This document shows, one piece after another, positions 40,434 to 49,353 of a stretch of 64,000 nucleotides of DNA. Location: contig JADKIW010000001.1 in NCBI GenBank assembly GCA_016721115.1, positions 821,501 to 885,500 of the forward strand, written 5' to 3'. The translations under genes were made by a program, and so were the position numbers. The notes below the pieces were generated by a model, which was not told where the DNA came from, did no database searches, and saw only the letters and a program-made list of their open reading frames with translations. The first letter of the stretch is position 1. Each line of letters opens with the position of its first letter. Origin of the DNA: Candidatus Defluviilinea proxima. Its GTDB lineage: Bacteria > Chloroflexota > Anaerolineae > Anaerolineales > Villigracilaceae.

Positions 40434-41423
40434 ATGAAAAGGACTTTGATCACGATCGCACTGACAACTGTGGTTGTATTATCGCTGGTTGGCATTGCAT
40501 CCTATGGGGTCTTCATGCCAATGGGTGGTAGCTCTTTTAGCAGTGTTTCCCGCAGTTTGGATGGAGGCTATGGCGGAGGTTCACCTGAGATCATGATGGC
40601 TGAGGCGCCTGCCGCTGCCCCAGCGATGGACTTCTACGCTACAGACTCTGTTGCTTATGAGGAAACAACTGCCACATCCAACTTAGCCGAGGGAGAACGT
40701 CTCATCATCCAAAATGTGGACATGAGCATCGTTGTCATCGACCCGAAGACTCGCATGAAAGAAATTTCGGATCTGGCTCTCAAGATGGGCGGCTTCGTTG
40801 TTTCATCGAACTTGTATCAATCCTCTTACGGGCCCAATGAGATCGAAGTACCGGAAGGTAGTTTGGTGATCCGTGTGCCAGCAGATAAACTTGATGAAGC
40901 TTTAGCATCCATCAAGGAAGGTGCGATTGACGTCAAATACGAGAATCGTTCCGGACAAGATGTGACCAGCCAATATGTGGATTTAGAGTCCCGCCTTTCG
41001 GCCAAGAAAGCCGCTGAAAAGAAACTGCTTGAGATCCTTGACCAATCTGAGACCACAGAAGATACGTTGGCTGTTTATACCCAGTTGCAACAGATCCAAA
41101 CTGAGATCGAAGTACTGGTTGGACAAATGAAGTACTACGAAGAATCCGCTGCCCTTTCAGCGATCAGCATTACGCTGGTAGCAGAGGAAAAGGTCAAACC
41201 GATCGAGGTTGGCGGCTGGAAGTTACAAGGTACAGCCAGTGACGCCGTGCAGGACCTGATCAGCTTCACGCAAGGTTTCGCTCGTTTCCTGATCCGCTTT
41301 GTTCTTTCCTATCTTCCCGCTATGATCTTAATCGCCGTTCCATTTTACGGAATCTTTATCGGTGGACGCGCAGTGTATCGCAGGGTCAGAAAATCGAAGG
41401 CATTTACGAACGACGAGAAGTAG
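40434..41423 (+). CDS. DUF4349 family membrane protein
   Basis: 329 aa. N-terminal signal anchor (LITIALTTVVVLSLVGIASY), a low-complexity Gly/Ala stretch, then the DUF4349 domain (IIQNVDMSIVVIDPKTRMKE ... GGFVVSSN ... VRVPADKLDEALASI ... VTSQYVDLESRLSAKKAAEK) with a coiled-coil section, and a C-terminal membrane helix followed by a basic tail. Envelope protein of unknown role. Start: ATG 40434 with AAGGAG at 40420-40425. Confidence 0.9.
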   Translation: MKRTLITIALTTVVVLSLVGIASYGVFMPMGGSSFSSVSRSLDGGYGGGSPEIMMAEAPAAAPAMDFYATDSVAYEETTATSNLAEGERLIIQNVDMSIVVIDPKTRMKEISDLALKMGGFVVSSNLYQSSYGPNEIEVPEGSLVIRVPADKLDEALASIKEGAIDVKYENRSGQDVTSQYVDLESRLSAKKAAEKKLLEILDQSETTEDTLAVYTQLQQIQTEIEVLVGQMKYYEESAALSAISITLVAEEKVKPIEVGGWKLQGTASDAVQDLISFTQGFARFLIRFVLSYLPAMILIAVPFYGIFIGGRAVYRRVRKSKAFTNDEK

Positions 41424-41443
41424 TAAGTTCACAAATTCATCTG

Positions 41444-41473
41444 AAAGACCGTCAGAAATGGCGGTCTTTTTTA
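41444..41473 (+). terminator. Rho-independent terminator
   Basis: AAAGACCG (41444-41451) pairs with CGGTCTTT (41462-41469), followed by T. Confidence 0.85.
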
Positions 41474-41488
41474 TTCCGTTCTGGGCGG

Positions 41489-41494
41489 TATAAT
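41489..41494 (+). promoter_or_regulatory. TATAAT box, leaderless start of rsmG
   Basis: TATAAT ends 7 nt before ATG 41502, with no Shine-Dalgarno between. Confidence 0.6.
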
Positions 41495-41501
41495 CCTCGT
41501 A

Positions 41502-42212
41502 ATGGAAAAACTCATTCACGATGCGCTGGAATTATTCAATGTCCATGTGACCGGGCGACAGGTGATGTCGCTCATCACATACGAGAAAGAATTAATGGAA
41601 TGGAATCAGAAATTCAATCTGACCGCCATCCGTGACGTGGAGTCCATCCGCACAAAACATTTTTTGGATTCATTCTCATGTGTTCAGGCATGGAAGGCCA
41701 ATCCGCCAGGTCGCTTAATTGACGTGGGGACTGGTGCTGGTTTCCCGGGGCTGGCGCTCAAGATCCTTTACCCGAACATGAAATTGACATTGGTCGAGTC
41801 GGTGGGCAAGAAAGCCATGTTCTGCCAGCACATCGTCAGCACGCTGAAGCTGGAGGATGTGGATATTGTCCACAAGCGTGCAGAGGACTTGGGGCAAAAC
41901 TCAAAGCACCGTGAACAATACGATTGGGCGGTGGCACGCGCAGTGGCGCAACTCAATGTATTGAGCGAATACTTGATCCCGCTGGTCAAGATCGGCGGAC
42001 GGATGCTCGCGCAAAAAGGCGAAACCGGACCCGCCGAAGCGCAGTCCGCAGAGAAGGCGATGAAATTATTGGGTGGGAAATTGGAGCAGTTGATCCCGGT
42101 CAATTTACCGGGGGTAGCCGATGATCGTTATCTTGTGATCGTGGAAAAGGTTGCGGCGACGCCGCCGAACTATCCGCGCAAGCCGGGGATACCGACGAAA
42201 CAGCCGTTATAA
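41502..42212 (+). CDS. rsmG: 16S rRNA (guanine527-N7)-methyltransferase
   Basis: 236 aa. Typical RsmG: EKELMEWNQKFNLTAIRD near the N-terminus, ... KHFLDSFS, SAM motif I IDVGTGAGFPGLALKI, LVESVGKKAMFC and a later WAVARAVAQLNVLSEYLIPL. Methylates G527 of 16S rRNA; loss confers low-level streptomycin resistance in other bacteria. Single gene between a terminator and a palindromic repeat; probably translated from a leaderless mRNA. Confidence 0.95.
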   Translation: MEKLIHDALELFNVHVTGRQVMSLITYEKELMEWNQKFNLTAIRDVESIRTKHFLDSFSCVQAWKANPPGRLIDVGTGAGFPGLALKILYPNMKLTLVESVGKKAMFCQHIVSTLKLEDVDIVHKRAEDLGQNSKHREQYDWAVARAVAQLNVLSEYLIPLVKIGGRMLAQKGETGPAEAQSAEKAMKLLGGKLEQLIPVNLPGVADDRYLVIVEKVAATPPNYPRKPGIPTKQPL

Positions 42213-42217
42213 ATTCT

Positions 42218-42244
42218 GTAGGACTGGCAGCTGCCAGTCCCTAC
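42218..42244. repeat. Short palindrome related to the GTAGGGGCG family
   Basis: GTAGGACTGGCAG directly abuts CTGCCAGTCCCTAC, a near-perfect palindrome. It may also act as a bidirectional terminator between the convergent rsmG and cupin genes. Confidence 0.65.
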
Positions 42245-42248
42245 GTTA

Positions 42249-42611
42249 TCAACAATTTTCTTCTACAATCGTGATCGTATCTTCCTTGTTGGGGATAATG
42301 CAAAGGAACTCGAACGGTTCTTCGCCGGTATTCTCATACGAATGAATCGCGCCTTCGGGGATAAAGACTACATCTCCTGTTCTGACGAGATGGGTCTCAT
42401 CGCCGATGGTGATGGTCGCTTCGCCGCGCAGGACGTATTGCTCGTGTTCGAGCGTGTTGGTGTGGCGCGGCATCCCACCTCCCTTTTGCATGGAGAACTT
42501 CCGCAAGGCGAAGTTGGGACCTTCCTGTGATGAGATGAGGACTTGAATGGTCGTGTCTTTACCTGCGGCTACATTTTTTGATTCGACATCTTGGGAATGT
42601 TTAACGGGCAT
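42249..42611 (-). CDS. Cupin-domain protein
   Basis: 120 aa single cupin. Motif 1 is PRHTNTLEHEQYVLRGE and motif 2 GDVVFIPEGAIHSYEN; the metal ligands (H, H, E, H) are in place. The start ATG 42611 (MPVKHSQDV) has GGAG 7 nt upstream; the longer frame from 42650 is rejected. Metal-binding enzyme or sensor of unknown substrate. Confidence 0.88.
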   Translation of the reverse strand: MPVKHSQDVESKNVAAGKDTTIQVLISSQEGPNFALRKFSMQKGGGMPRHTNTLEHEQYVLRGEATITIGDETHLVRTGDVVFIPEGAIHSYENTGEEPFEFLCIIPNKEDTITIVEENC

Positions 42612-42716
42612 GGGATAACTCCTTTTAGAGTTCGCTTCGATTACGCTCAACTTGTAACGGTTATCGGCACTGACAGATGGGAAGAAACTGGCTCGGAATT
42701 AGAATAAAGGCAACCA

Positions 42717-43187
42717 TCATCCCATCTGATTCCAAGATTTTCTCAGAAGAAAAGCAATGGTTGCGGCACCCGCTAATCCTAATATAGCTGACTGATTGTT
42801 GATATAAATCGAATTGATAAAACAAACGATGATTGATAATCCAACCAGACCATACATTCCCCATTTTTTCCATTTCCAAATCGCCATGGCAAATATAAAC
42901 TGAGCAATACTTCCTATTCCCAAGAGAAAAATGATCCATGCTGGCATATTGGACAAGGGAGGACCAACTGTTGTAGTGATACTAATGAAATAAACAATTG
43001 CCACGAGTGGGCTAGTAATAAGCATACTAATAAGCATAAAAAACAAACAATTACCTCGTACAAGCTCTGTAGGTTGGGAAATTTCTGTCCTGTCAGTTTC
43101 TAGCTCCAATGGAAAACTACATTTTTGACAGAAACGATCTTTAGGTTGGACAACATTTCCACAATTCCCGCAATAGATTTCTGACAA
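42717..43187 (-). CDS. Zinc-ribbon membrane protein
   Basis: 156 aa. N-terminal zinc ribbon C-x2-C ... C-x2-C (YCGNCGNVVQPKDRFCQKCS) then four membrane helices. Start: TTG 43187 with AGAGG 6 nt upstream. AT-rich compared with neighbours. Function unknown; the 152-bp stretch upstream shows nothing recognised. Confidence 0.75.
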   Translation of the reverse strand: MSEIYCGNCGNVVQPKDRFCQKCSFPLELETDRTEISQPTELVRGNCLFFMLISMLITSPLVAIVYFISITTTVGPPLSNMPAWIIFLLGIGSIAQFIFAMAIWKWKKWGMYGLVGLSIIVCFINSIYINNQSAILGLAGAATIAFLLRKSWNQMG

Positions 43188-43339
43188 TTTTACCTCTCAA
43201 TAGCCCTTCAAGAATTGAAGACCCTATTCTGGCAATACGGCCAAATAATTTATCACAATATGCGCCTTTTTAGTTTTATCTATTTCAGAGTTTAATTTTC
43301 TTTTGCAAAACTTCCAAAGTGCTAAACAAAACCACCCAA

Positions 43340-44443
43340 CTATGGTGCAGTCGTATTTGTCGGCCAGGGAGTGATGGTAGGAACCACAACATCGGGTGCA
43401 ACGGTTTCAGTGGGAGTAATAGTTGGCAAGGGTTGAGGTGAGGGAGTCTCTGTCACGAGCGGGGCGGCAGGAACGGCTGAGGTAGCGGTCACGGTTCCGT
43501 TGCGGCGAAGCAGGCCAAAGGTCATAATGGAGCCGAGAACGATGATGATAAACAGGGCCACAACTATACCGATCACCCACGGGAACCAGTCAAAATCTTT
43601 CTGGTCTTGCTGGTCGGCTTTCGATTTGAAATCCGCAGGCGCACCGATCAACACAACAGTCGTATTGTCATGTCCGCCACGGGCATTGGCAAGATCGACC
43701 AATGCACGGCTGGCCTCTTTGAGGGTTGCACGAGTGCGCACCACTTCGAGGATCTCATCGTTCCACACAAGGTCGGTCAGGCCATCGGTGCAAAGGAGCA
43801 ACACATCGTTCGGTTGTAGTAGTGTGCCTTGATTGTTCTCTGAATGATTCGCGCCTTCGCCATCGAAAAGGTTGAGGCGGAAATCAGGCTCAGGCGGCAC
43901 AGGCGAACCTAGATAGCGACGAATAACATGCACGTTCGGATGTTCGCGTGCCAATTCAGGCGTGAGGATGCCTTTCTCGATGGCTTCCTGCACCCACGAA
44001 TGATCGGTTGTCAGTTGTTGAATGCGCCCGCCGCGCATCAGGTAAATGCGCGAGTCTCCCACATAAGCGGTGTAAAGTTTATTGTCGATGATCCATGCAA
44101 GGGCGCAAGTAGCCCCCATGCCTTTGAGATCTTCATTCGTTGAAGATTGTGCGGCAATGGCACTGCTGGCTTCATTGACCGCCCCTTCGACCATGTTGCG
44201 CGAGAACTTTCCATCACCTTTGGCAATGTTCTGCATGATGTGGTTGACGGCAAGCTCTGCCGCCACCTCACCACCCTTATGCCCGCCAATGCCATCGGAG
44301 AGCACCGCGAACAATACAGGCGTGCGGTCCTTTTCGCTGACGTGGAACGAGGCCACAGCATAACGGTCTTCATTGTTCTTGCCCGTCATGCCCGGATGGG
44401 TATGTGCTTCAACGTTCAGATGAGCGCGTGATGTACGGATCAT
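43340..44443 (-). CDS. PP2C-family serine/threonine protein phosphatase with membrane anchor
   Basis: 367 aa. PP2C motifs: GKNNEDRYAV, SDGIGGHKGGEVAAELA, GATCALAWI, AYVGDSRIYLMR, LLLCTDGLTDL, and GGHDNTTVVL. A membrane helix at about 286-310 follows the catalytic domain, then a Pro/Thr-rich outer tail with repeated PTITP. Dephosphorylates Ser/Thr proteins using Mn/Mg. No kinase gene is present nearby; the FHA protein encoded 9 nt upstream is a likely partner. Confidence 0.92.
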   Translation of the reverse strand: MIRTSRAHLNVEAHTHPGMTGKNNEDRYAVASFHVSEKDRTPVLFAVLSDGIGGHKGGEVAAELAVNHIMQNIAKGDGKFSRNMVEGAVNEASSAIAAQSSTNEDLKGMGATCALAWIIDNKLYTAYVGDSRIYLMRGGRIQQLTTDHSWVQEAIEKGILTPELAREHPNVHVIRRYLGSPVPPEPDFRLNLFDGEGANHSENNQGTLLQPNDVLLLCTDGLTDLVWNDEILEVVRTRATLKEASRALVDLANARGGHDNTTVVLIGAPADFKSKADQQDQKDFDWFPWVIGIVVALFIIIVLGSIMTFGLLRRNGTVTATSAVPAAPLVTETPSPQPLPTITPTETVAPDVVVPTITPWPTNTTAP

Positions 44444-44452
44444 AAAATAGGA

Positions 44453-46360
44453 TTATTTTTGCGGAATAACTTTCGGTTCAGACTCAACTGGAGGCTGATT
44501 CAGATCAAAGCGATAGGTCAAACGCCCAAAGTGGATCCTATCTCCATGCTTCAAGCGGACGCCTTCGCGTGTAACCGGTTCATAATTGACCCATGTGCCA
44601 GCGATCGAGTTCTGGTCAATGATAACAAAGTTTCCGTCACCTGTCTGTTTAATGCGGGCATGTAACGGCGAAATGGATGGGTCATCAAGCACATACATCG
44701 ATTGTACTGGGTCTGTGCCAAATGTCATATCCTTTTCCACAATGGAAATTGGCGCAACACTGGCAGGTTCGCCTCCATTCGTCAAGCGGATGAGATAGGC
44801 AGGAGCTAAAGGCACACGGCTTTGTTTTGGGGCACTCATCCAAGTAAAGCGTGGCTGTGATTTCACTCTTTTTGTAGCGGCGGCAGAAGGCTCCGTCAAG
44901 GCTACAACAGGTTGCGTCAACGGGTCTTCTTTTGCCTTACGCGCCTTCTTACGTTTGCTCTCTGGAACATTCCGTACTCGGCTTCGCAACAAAATGATCA
45001 AGAGTGCCAGCCCGGCAAATACGATGGCACCCAGGATGAGTTGCGTGCTATACCGCATGAGGAAGGCGCGCAAACCACTGGGCGGATGAATAACCATGAA
45101 CGAGACGGGGATGCCGATGCTCGATTTTTTCAGGCCAAGCACATCCTCCGCTTCGACGACGATCTCATGCTGGGCACTATCGTTATAGGTGCTGAGGTCC
45201 CACAGGAATTTATCGAAGGGCGCTTTGGTATTCTCGGCAACGACTTGTCCATCCACATATAAAGTAGTGCGTTTGAGGTCGCGTTTGTGCCCATCGGGGA
45301 ATTCGATGATGATATCAATAATCTGCTGCGAAGGCGACAATGCTTCGTCGTTGTAAGGATCATCGGCCGGAGCCTGACGCGTGATCTGCAAAGGCGGTGC
45401 AATGAAGATCGGGTTGGGCGGCTGGACATCTACACTGAACGGTTTATCCAGTGCGGGAATGGTCACATCTTGTATTTTGACATAGAGACCCAGCGTGTGG
45501 TCACCGGGGGTCGTCAACAGGGATGAATACGTCAATTCGTAGATATGACGCAATGGCGCAAGATACAAATTCAGGTCTGGAAAGATTTCGTTTCGAGAGA
45601 AGGAAAAGAACGCACCATCTGTTTGTTGCGCAAGTGTTTTGAAGGCATTCGCACTGGCAGTGACATTGAACTCTTCTGCATCAATGAACCAGACAAAGAC
45701 ACGCACCTTCGAATCAATGGCCCGCTGAATGAGCGGAGCAATGGTGTTATCAATGTTGGGATCATCCATGTGCGGGGTGATGAACAACACGGCGCGCTTC
45801 ATACCAGGAAGCGGCGTGGAGGCACTGGCAGTATCCAATGCAATAGACAGGGTTTGCAGATTGGGCGTCGAGTTGCGAAAATCGGGTTTGAAGGAATTCA
45901 AACTCACGAACCAATCTTTGATGCTCGAATGGTTAATGAGCGAACCGGACAAAGAGACAAGGCTTAAGTCATCTTGTGATTCGGCAGGCTGGGCGTTGAC
46001 CCAAGTGCTTAACGCCTCCAGTACACGGTCAAAGCGCGGGACGGCGTTCGAGTCACGGACAGACATGGGCGGACCCGGATTGATCGCCACCACCATCTGC
46101 ACCGGCACGCTGGATTCGGTAAGTGCGTCCACTCTATTTTCCTGACCATCTTCATAGACAGTGATATCAGAGGCTTGAATGTCAGAGATGAACTCACCGT
46201 TCGCATCGTATACATCCACAAGTGTGGAGATGCGCGGGAATTCATCAGCATTGATCTGCAAGATCTCTGCCGAAGCGGCTGTCTGGGCGTGGACAAAGGT
46301 CCAGGTTCCAGCAAGCAGGATAAAGGTCAGAAAGAGGCGGGCGAGTTTAGGCATCCACAC
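44453..46360 (-). CDS. vWA-like/FHA domain membrane protein
   Basis: 635 aa. Signal peptide (about 1-26, LARLFLTFILLAGTWTFVHA), an extracytoplasmic von Willebrand A-like domain (about 45-300; PVQMVVAINPGPPMSVRDSN resembles a MIDAS region but not the strict DxSxS), beta-sandwich region to 425, one membrane helix (438-458), a basic linker, then a cytoplasmic FHA domain (545-620: FGTDPVQSMYVLDDPSISPL HARI ... SIAGTWVNYEPV). It could link an outer event to phospho-threonine signalling with the PP2C encoded next. Start overlaps the previous gene by 14 nt. Confidence 0.85.
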   Translation of the reverse strand: MWMPKLARLFLTFILLAGTWTFVHAQTAASAEILQINADEFPRISTLVDVYDANGEFISDIQASDITVYEDGQENRVDALTESSVPVQMVVAINPGPPMSVRDSNAVPRFDRVLEALSTWVNAQPAESQDDLSLVSLSGSLINHSSIKDWFVSLNSFKPDFRNSTPNLQTLSIALDTASASTPLPGMKRAVLFITPHMDDPNIDNTIAPLIQRAIDSKVRVFVWFIDAEEFNVTASANAFKTLAQQTDGAFFSFSRNEIFPDLNLYLAPLRHIYELTYSSLLTTPGDHTLGLYVKIQDVTIPALDKPFSVDVQPPNPIFIAPPLQITRQAPADDPYNDEALSPSQQIIDIIIEFPDGHKRDLKRTTLYVDGQVVAENTKAPFDKFLWDLSTYNDSAQHEIVVEAEDVLGLKKSSIGIPVSFMVIHPPSGLRAFLMRYSTQLILGAIVFAGLALLIILLRSRVRNVPESKRKKARKAKEDPLTQPVVALTEPSAAATKRVKSQPRFTWMSAPKQSRVPLAPAYLIRLTNGGEPASVAPISIVEKDMTFGTDPVQSMYVLDDPSISPLHARIKQTGDGNFVIIDQNSIAGTWVNYEPVTREGVRLKHGDRIHFGRLTYRFDLNQPPVESEPKVIPQK

Positions 46361-47243
46361 TCGTGGGGAGAGGAGTAGAACGAGTCAGACGTAAATAGGT
46401 CACCGTAAGTGCTGACTTCATAAAAGTAGCGATGATGCCCTGCACGAATGCCATGATGGGGATGAAGATCAGCATGAAGAGACCCATCATCCACATGGAG
46501 GAGCCAAAAGGTTCATTGGATGAAAAACCGATGAACGAAAGCCCCATGAACGGAACCATCAACGGGACCATGATAACGCTCGAAATGAGCATCGTCCCAA
46601 AATACAAAATCAGTGTGATCAACACATATTTCCAAACATGGGCTTTCACGAGATCGAGGGCATACTTGATGGCATCCATCACCGACTTATTATCTGCGAT
46701 CACCGCGGCTTCCGCTTGTTCCATGAGAGCCATCGTCAGAAGTGAAACAGGCATCATCAACAACATTAGAGGTTGGACGCAGATCGCTCCCATGCCCATC
46801 GTCATCAAAGAAAAGGCCATGATACATCCGAAGATCGCAAAGAAAGCCAACCCTATTGTCAGCGAGATCAAAAGCATCACGCCGAAGAGCCGCCAGAAAT
46901 AGGGGAGACCGTCACGCAGAAGTTCCGTGAACGATACAGCGGGGTTCCCCTCCTCGGCACGCAACACCCCCACGGTCGTGGCCGAACGAGCAATGGCGCT
47001 CAATATCCAACTGCCGAGAACGAGCATGAGCTCGAACAAGATGATCAGCACAACAAAAATGGGGTTGGAAGAGATGCCCGTGAAACCATGCGGATTCTTT
47101 TCCGCATAAAAGATGAAGACGAAAACAATTGGAAAGATCAAAAACACAACAACCATCGGCAAGAGGTTCAACAGCCACAAAACCTTGTGCTTCCACGTAA
47201 TTTGACCCGCGCGGGTCAATACTTCCCCAAAATCAAAGTTCAT
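46347..47243 (-). CDS. Hypothetical multipass membrane protein
   Basis: 298 aa, six or more helices, with a Gly/Met-rich middle and the sequence VMDAIKYALDLVKAHVWKYV that resembles the DUF7544/GlpQ membrane-domain-like proteins. N-terminus is cytoplasmic (MNFDFGEVLTRAGQITWKHK). Function unknown; overlapped by the FHA gene, so co-translated. Start: ATG 47243, with GGTGGAA just upstream. Confidence 0.8.
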   Translation of the reverse strand: MNFDFGEVLTRAGQITWKHKVLWLLNLLPMVVVFLIFPIVFVFIFYAEKNPHGFTGISSNPIFVVLIILFELMLVLGSWILSAIARSATTVGVLRAEEGNPAVSFTELLRDGLPYFWRLFGVMLLISLTIGLAFFAIFGCIMAFSLMTMGMGAICVQPLMLLMMPVSLLTMALMEQAEAAVIADNKSVMDAIKYALDLVKAHVWKYVLITLILYFGTMLISSVIMVPLMVPFMGLSFIGFSSNEPFGSSMWMMGLFMLIFIPIMAFVQGIIATFMKSALTVTYLRLTRSTPLPTSVDA

Positions 47244-47294
47244 TGTTCCACCTCAATCGCAAATCGAAAATTGACAATCGTAAATCAGAAATCG

Positions 47295-48875
47295 TTACTC
47301 CCACTCGATCGTGCCGGGCGGTTTGCTCGTAATATCATACACCACGCGATTGATGCCGTCCACTTCGTTGACGATGCGATTCGCCACACGCGCCAAGAGA
47401 TCATCGGGCAGGCGCGCCCAATCGGCAGTCATAAAATCTTCGGTGGTCACCGCGCGGATCGCAACGGCTTCTTGATATGTGCGCTGATCGCCCATCACAC
47501 CCACCGAACGGACCGGCAACAACACAACGAACGCTTGCGCAATGGCAGGCGGTTCTATTCTTAATTTTCCCGTCACCGGCGTGCCGCCAGAGAATTTTCG
47601 ATTCAGCAAACCGGCTTTGGTTAATTCCTCTACAAGGATCGCATCCGCCGCCCGCAAACGGGATACGCGCTCCGGCGTCACCTCCCCGAGACAGCGCACG
47701 GTCAAACCCGGACCCGGGAATGGTTGCCGCCAAACCAGCTTTTCCGGCAATCCAAGCGCTTCACCGACAGCCCGCACCTCGTCCTTGAATAGATAGCGCA
47801 ATGGCTCGACCAATTCGAATTGCATATCTTCCGGCAAACCACCGACATTATGATGTGATTTGATCTTCTGTGCTTTATTGCGATCTGCCGCTGACGACTC
47901 CACTACATCGGGATAGATCGTCCCTTGTACGAGGAACTTTGGTAAGCCAAGTTGTTTGGCTTGCCCTTCAAAAATGCGGATGAATTTTTCACCGACCGCT
48001 TTACGTTTCTGCTCTGGCTCGGTCACACCGCTGAGCGCGGCAAAGAATTCGTCAGCGGCATCTACAGTTATAAGTTCAGCATGCAGGTTATCCCGAAAGG
48101 CTGAAGCGACTTGTCCACTTTCATCTTTTCGCAGTAAACCGTTATCCACGAACACAGCTACGAGTTGATCGCCAATCGCCTTATGGACAAGCGCCGCCGC
48201 CACTGATGAATCGACTCCGCCTGAAACCGCCGCAAGGACACGTTCCTTGCCAACCTGCTTGCGAATGCGTTCGACCGCGTCTTGAATAATGGAACCGGGC
48301 GTCCACGTGGGTTTGGCTCCGCAAATATCGGTTACAAAATGTTTGAGTAGTTTTTGTCCGTTTGGCGTGTGATGCACCTCAGGGTGAAACTGCACACCAA
48401 AATATTTGCGTTTCATATCTCCCATCGCCGCCAGCGGACTATTTCCACTGCGGGCAAGTGTGATAAAGCCTTCAGGCAATTTGGTAATGCGGTCACCATG
48501 TGACATCCACACTCTGGAGATCGAATCGAGCATCGTGCCATCAATAGTCGGCTCGATCACTGCAGGACCGTACTCACGCTTGGCAGATGGATCCACTTGA
48601 CCACCGAGGGCATAAGTGAGCGCCTGCATTCCATAACAGATGCCAAGGATGGGAAGGCCGGTGTTGAAGATGAACTTCTGGATGTAAGGCGCACCATCTT
48701 CATATGCGGACCGAGGTCCGCCGGAGAGAATGAAGCCCTTGGGTTGTATTGCGAGGATCTTTTCCATGGGGGCATCCCACGGGAACAACTCACAATACAC
48801 TTGCGCTTCACGTACACGCCGTGCAATGATCTGCGCATATTGAGAACCAAAATCAAGAATAGCAATAGAGTCCAT
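47295..48875 (-). CDS. guaA: GMP synthase (glutamine-hydrolysing)
   Basis: 526 aa. Class I glutamine amidotransferase half (FGSQYAQIIARRVRE, GICYGMQAL nucleophile Cys, HPEVHHTP) then the ATP-pyrophosphatase half (AAVSGGVDSSVAAAL P-loop) and the dimerisation domain ending EIT-type SKPPGTIEWE. Converts XMP to GMP. Start: ATG 48875 (MDSIAILDFGSQ); the frame continues upstream through REP-like sequence and is rejected there. Downstream of xpt and a HIT gene; the likely operon is xpt-HIT-guaA. Confidence 0.96.
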   Translation of the reverse strand: MDSIAILDFGSQYAQIIARRVREAQVYCELFPWDAPMEKILAIQPKGFILSGGPRSAYEDGAPYIQKFIFNTGLPILGICYGMQALTYALGGQVDPSAKREYGPAVIEPTIDGTMLDSISRVWMSHGDRITKLPEGFITLARSGNSPLAAMGDMKRKYFGVQFHPEVHHTPNGQKLLKHFVTDICGAKPTWTPGSIIQDAVERIRKQVGKERVLAAVSGGVDSSVAAALVHKAIGDQLVAVFVDNGLLRKDESGQVASAFRDNLHAELITVDAADEFFAALSGVTEPEQKRKAVGEKFIRIFEGQAKQLGLPKFLVQGTIYPDVVESSAADRNKAQKIKSHHNVGGLPEDMQFELVEPLRYLFKDEVRAVGEALGLPEKLVWRQPFPGPGLTVRCLGEVTPERVSRLRAADAILVEELTKAGLLNRKFSGGTPVTGKLRIEPPAIAQAFVVLLPVRSVGVMGDQRTYQEAVAIRAVTTEDFMTADWARLPDDLLARVANRIVNEVDGINRVVYDITSKPPGTIEWE

Positions 48876-48891
48876 AAAATTATTTACCTTA

Positions 48892-48967
48892 TGTAGGGGC
48901 GAGGCTGCGTAGCGTCTCGCCCCGTATTTACGATTTAACAACAGGGCGGGGAAACCCCGCCCCTACA
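48892..48967. repeat. REP pair of the GTAGGGGCG family, inside the HIT gene 3' end
   Basis: TGTAGGGGCGAGGCTGCGTA... and ...GGGGAAACCCCGCCCCTACA. The HIT gene reads into its right half and stops there. Confidence 0.8.
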
Positions 48968-49302
48968 TCTGATATCAAATGAAAATGCAACTGCGGAAAA
49001 TCCTGATACTCTCCACCATTGACGATCAACCGCCAGGCGGAAAGCTGAAACTCATTTACAAGACTCTGTACGGTCGTATACAGTTCCGTGAGAAAGGCTG
49101 AGTCTTTCGGGTCAAATTCCTGTAGCGAAGCGACAGCTTTCTTGGGCACCAGCAGAACATGAAATGTGTAAGAAGGCTTCGGATGATAAAACGCCATCAA
49201 TGTATCGGTCTCTCGCAATCGTTGTACAGGAATGGCAAAGCTCATATGCTCAAATATCCAACCGATCAGAGGTGCAAGAAACCAGAGTATTTTACGGAGC
49301 AT
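48928..49302 (-). CDS. HIT-family protein, REP-extended C-terminus
   Basis: 124 aa. An unusual hydrophobic N-terminus (LRKILWFLAPLIGWIF) could anchor it. The HIT core follows (RETDTLMAFYHPKPSYTFHV ... LPKK-like LVPKKAVASL ... WRLIVNGGEYQDFPQLHFHL) but the triad reads Q-L-H-F-H-L, so the first histidine is Gln. The last 13 residues (VGAGFPRPVVKS) come from the REP element. ATG 49302 is the track-length start; Met20 would give a soluble form. Located between xpt and guaA. Confidence 0.78.
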   Translation of the reverse strand: MLRKILWFLAPLIGWIFEHMSFAIPVQRLRETDTLMAFYHPKPSYTFHVLLVPKKAVASLQEFDPKDSAFLTELYTTVQSLVNEFQLSAWRLIVNGGEYQDFPQLHFHLISDVGAGFPRPVVKS

Positions 49303-49316
49303 TACGTATTACGAAA

Positions 49317-49350
49317 TACGGATTACGTAATGCATACTACGTAATCCGTA
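49317..49350. repeat. 13-bp inverted repeat
   Basis: TACGGATTACGTA (49317-49329) and TACGTAATCCGTA (49338-49350), separated by 8 nt, lie between xpt and the HIT gene. Related ATTACG units extend toward 49300. Confidence 0.75.
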
Positions 49351-49353
49351 AAA

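Noticed and set aside
46773..47564. Plus-strand open frame over guaA end and the membrane protein gene
   Set aside because: Crosses two real minus-strand genes, with low-complexity polar translation.
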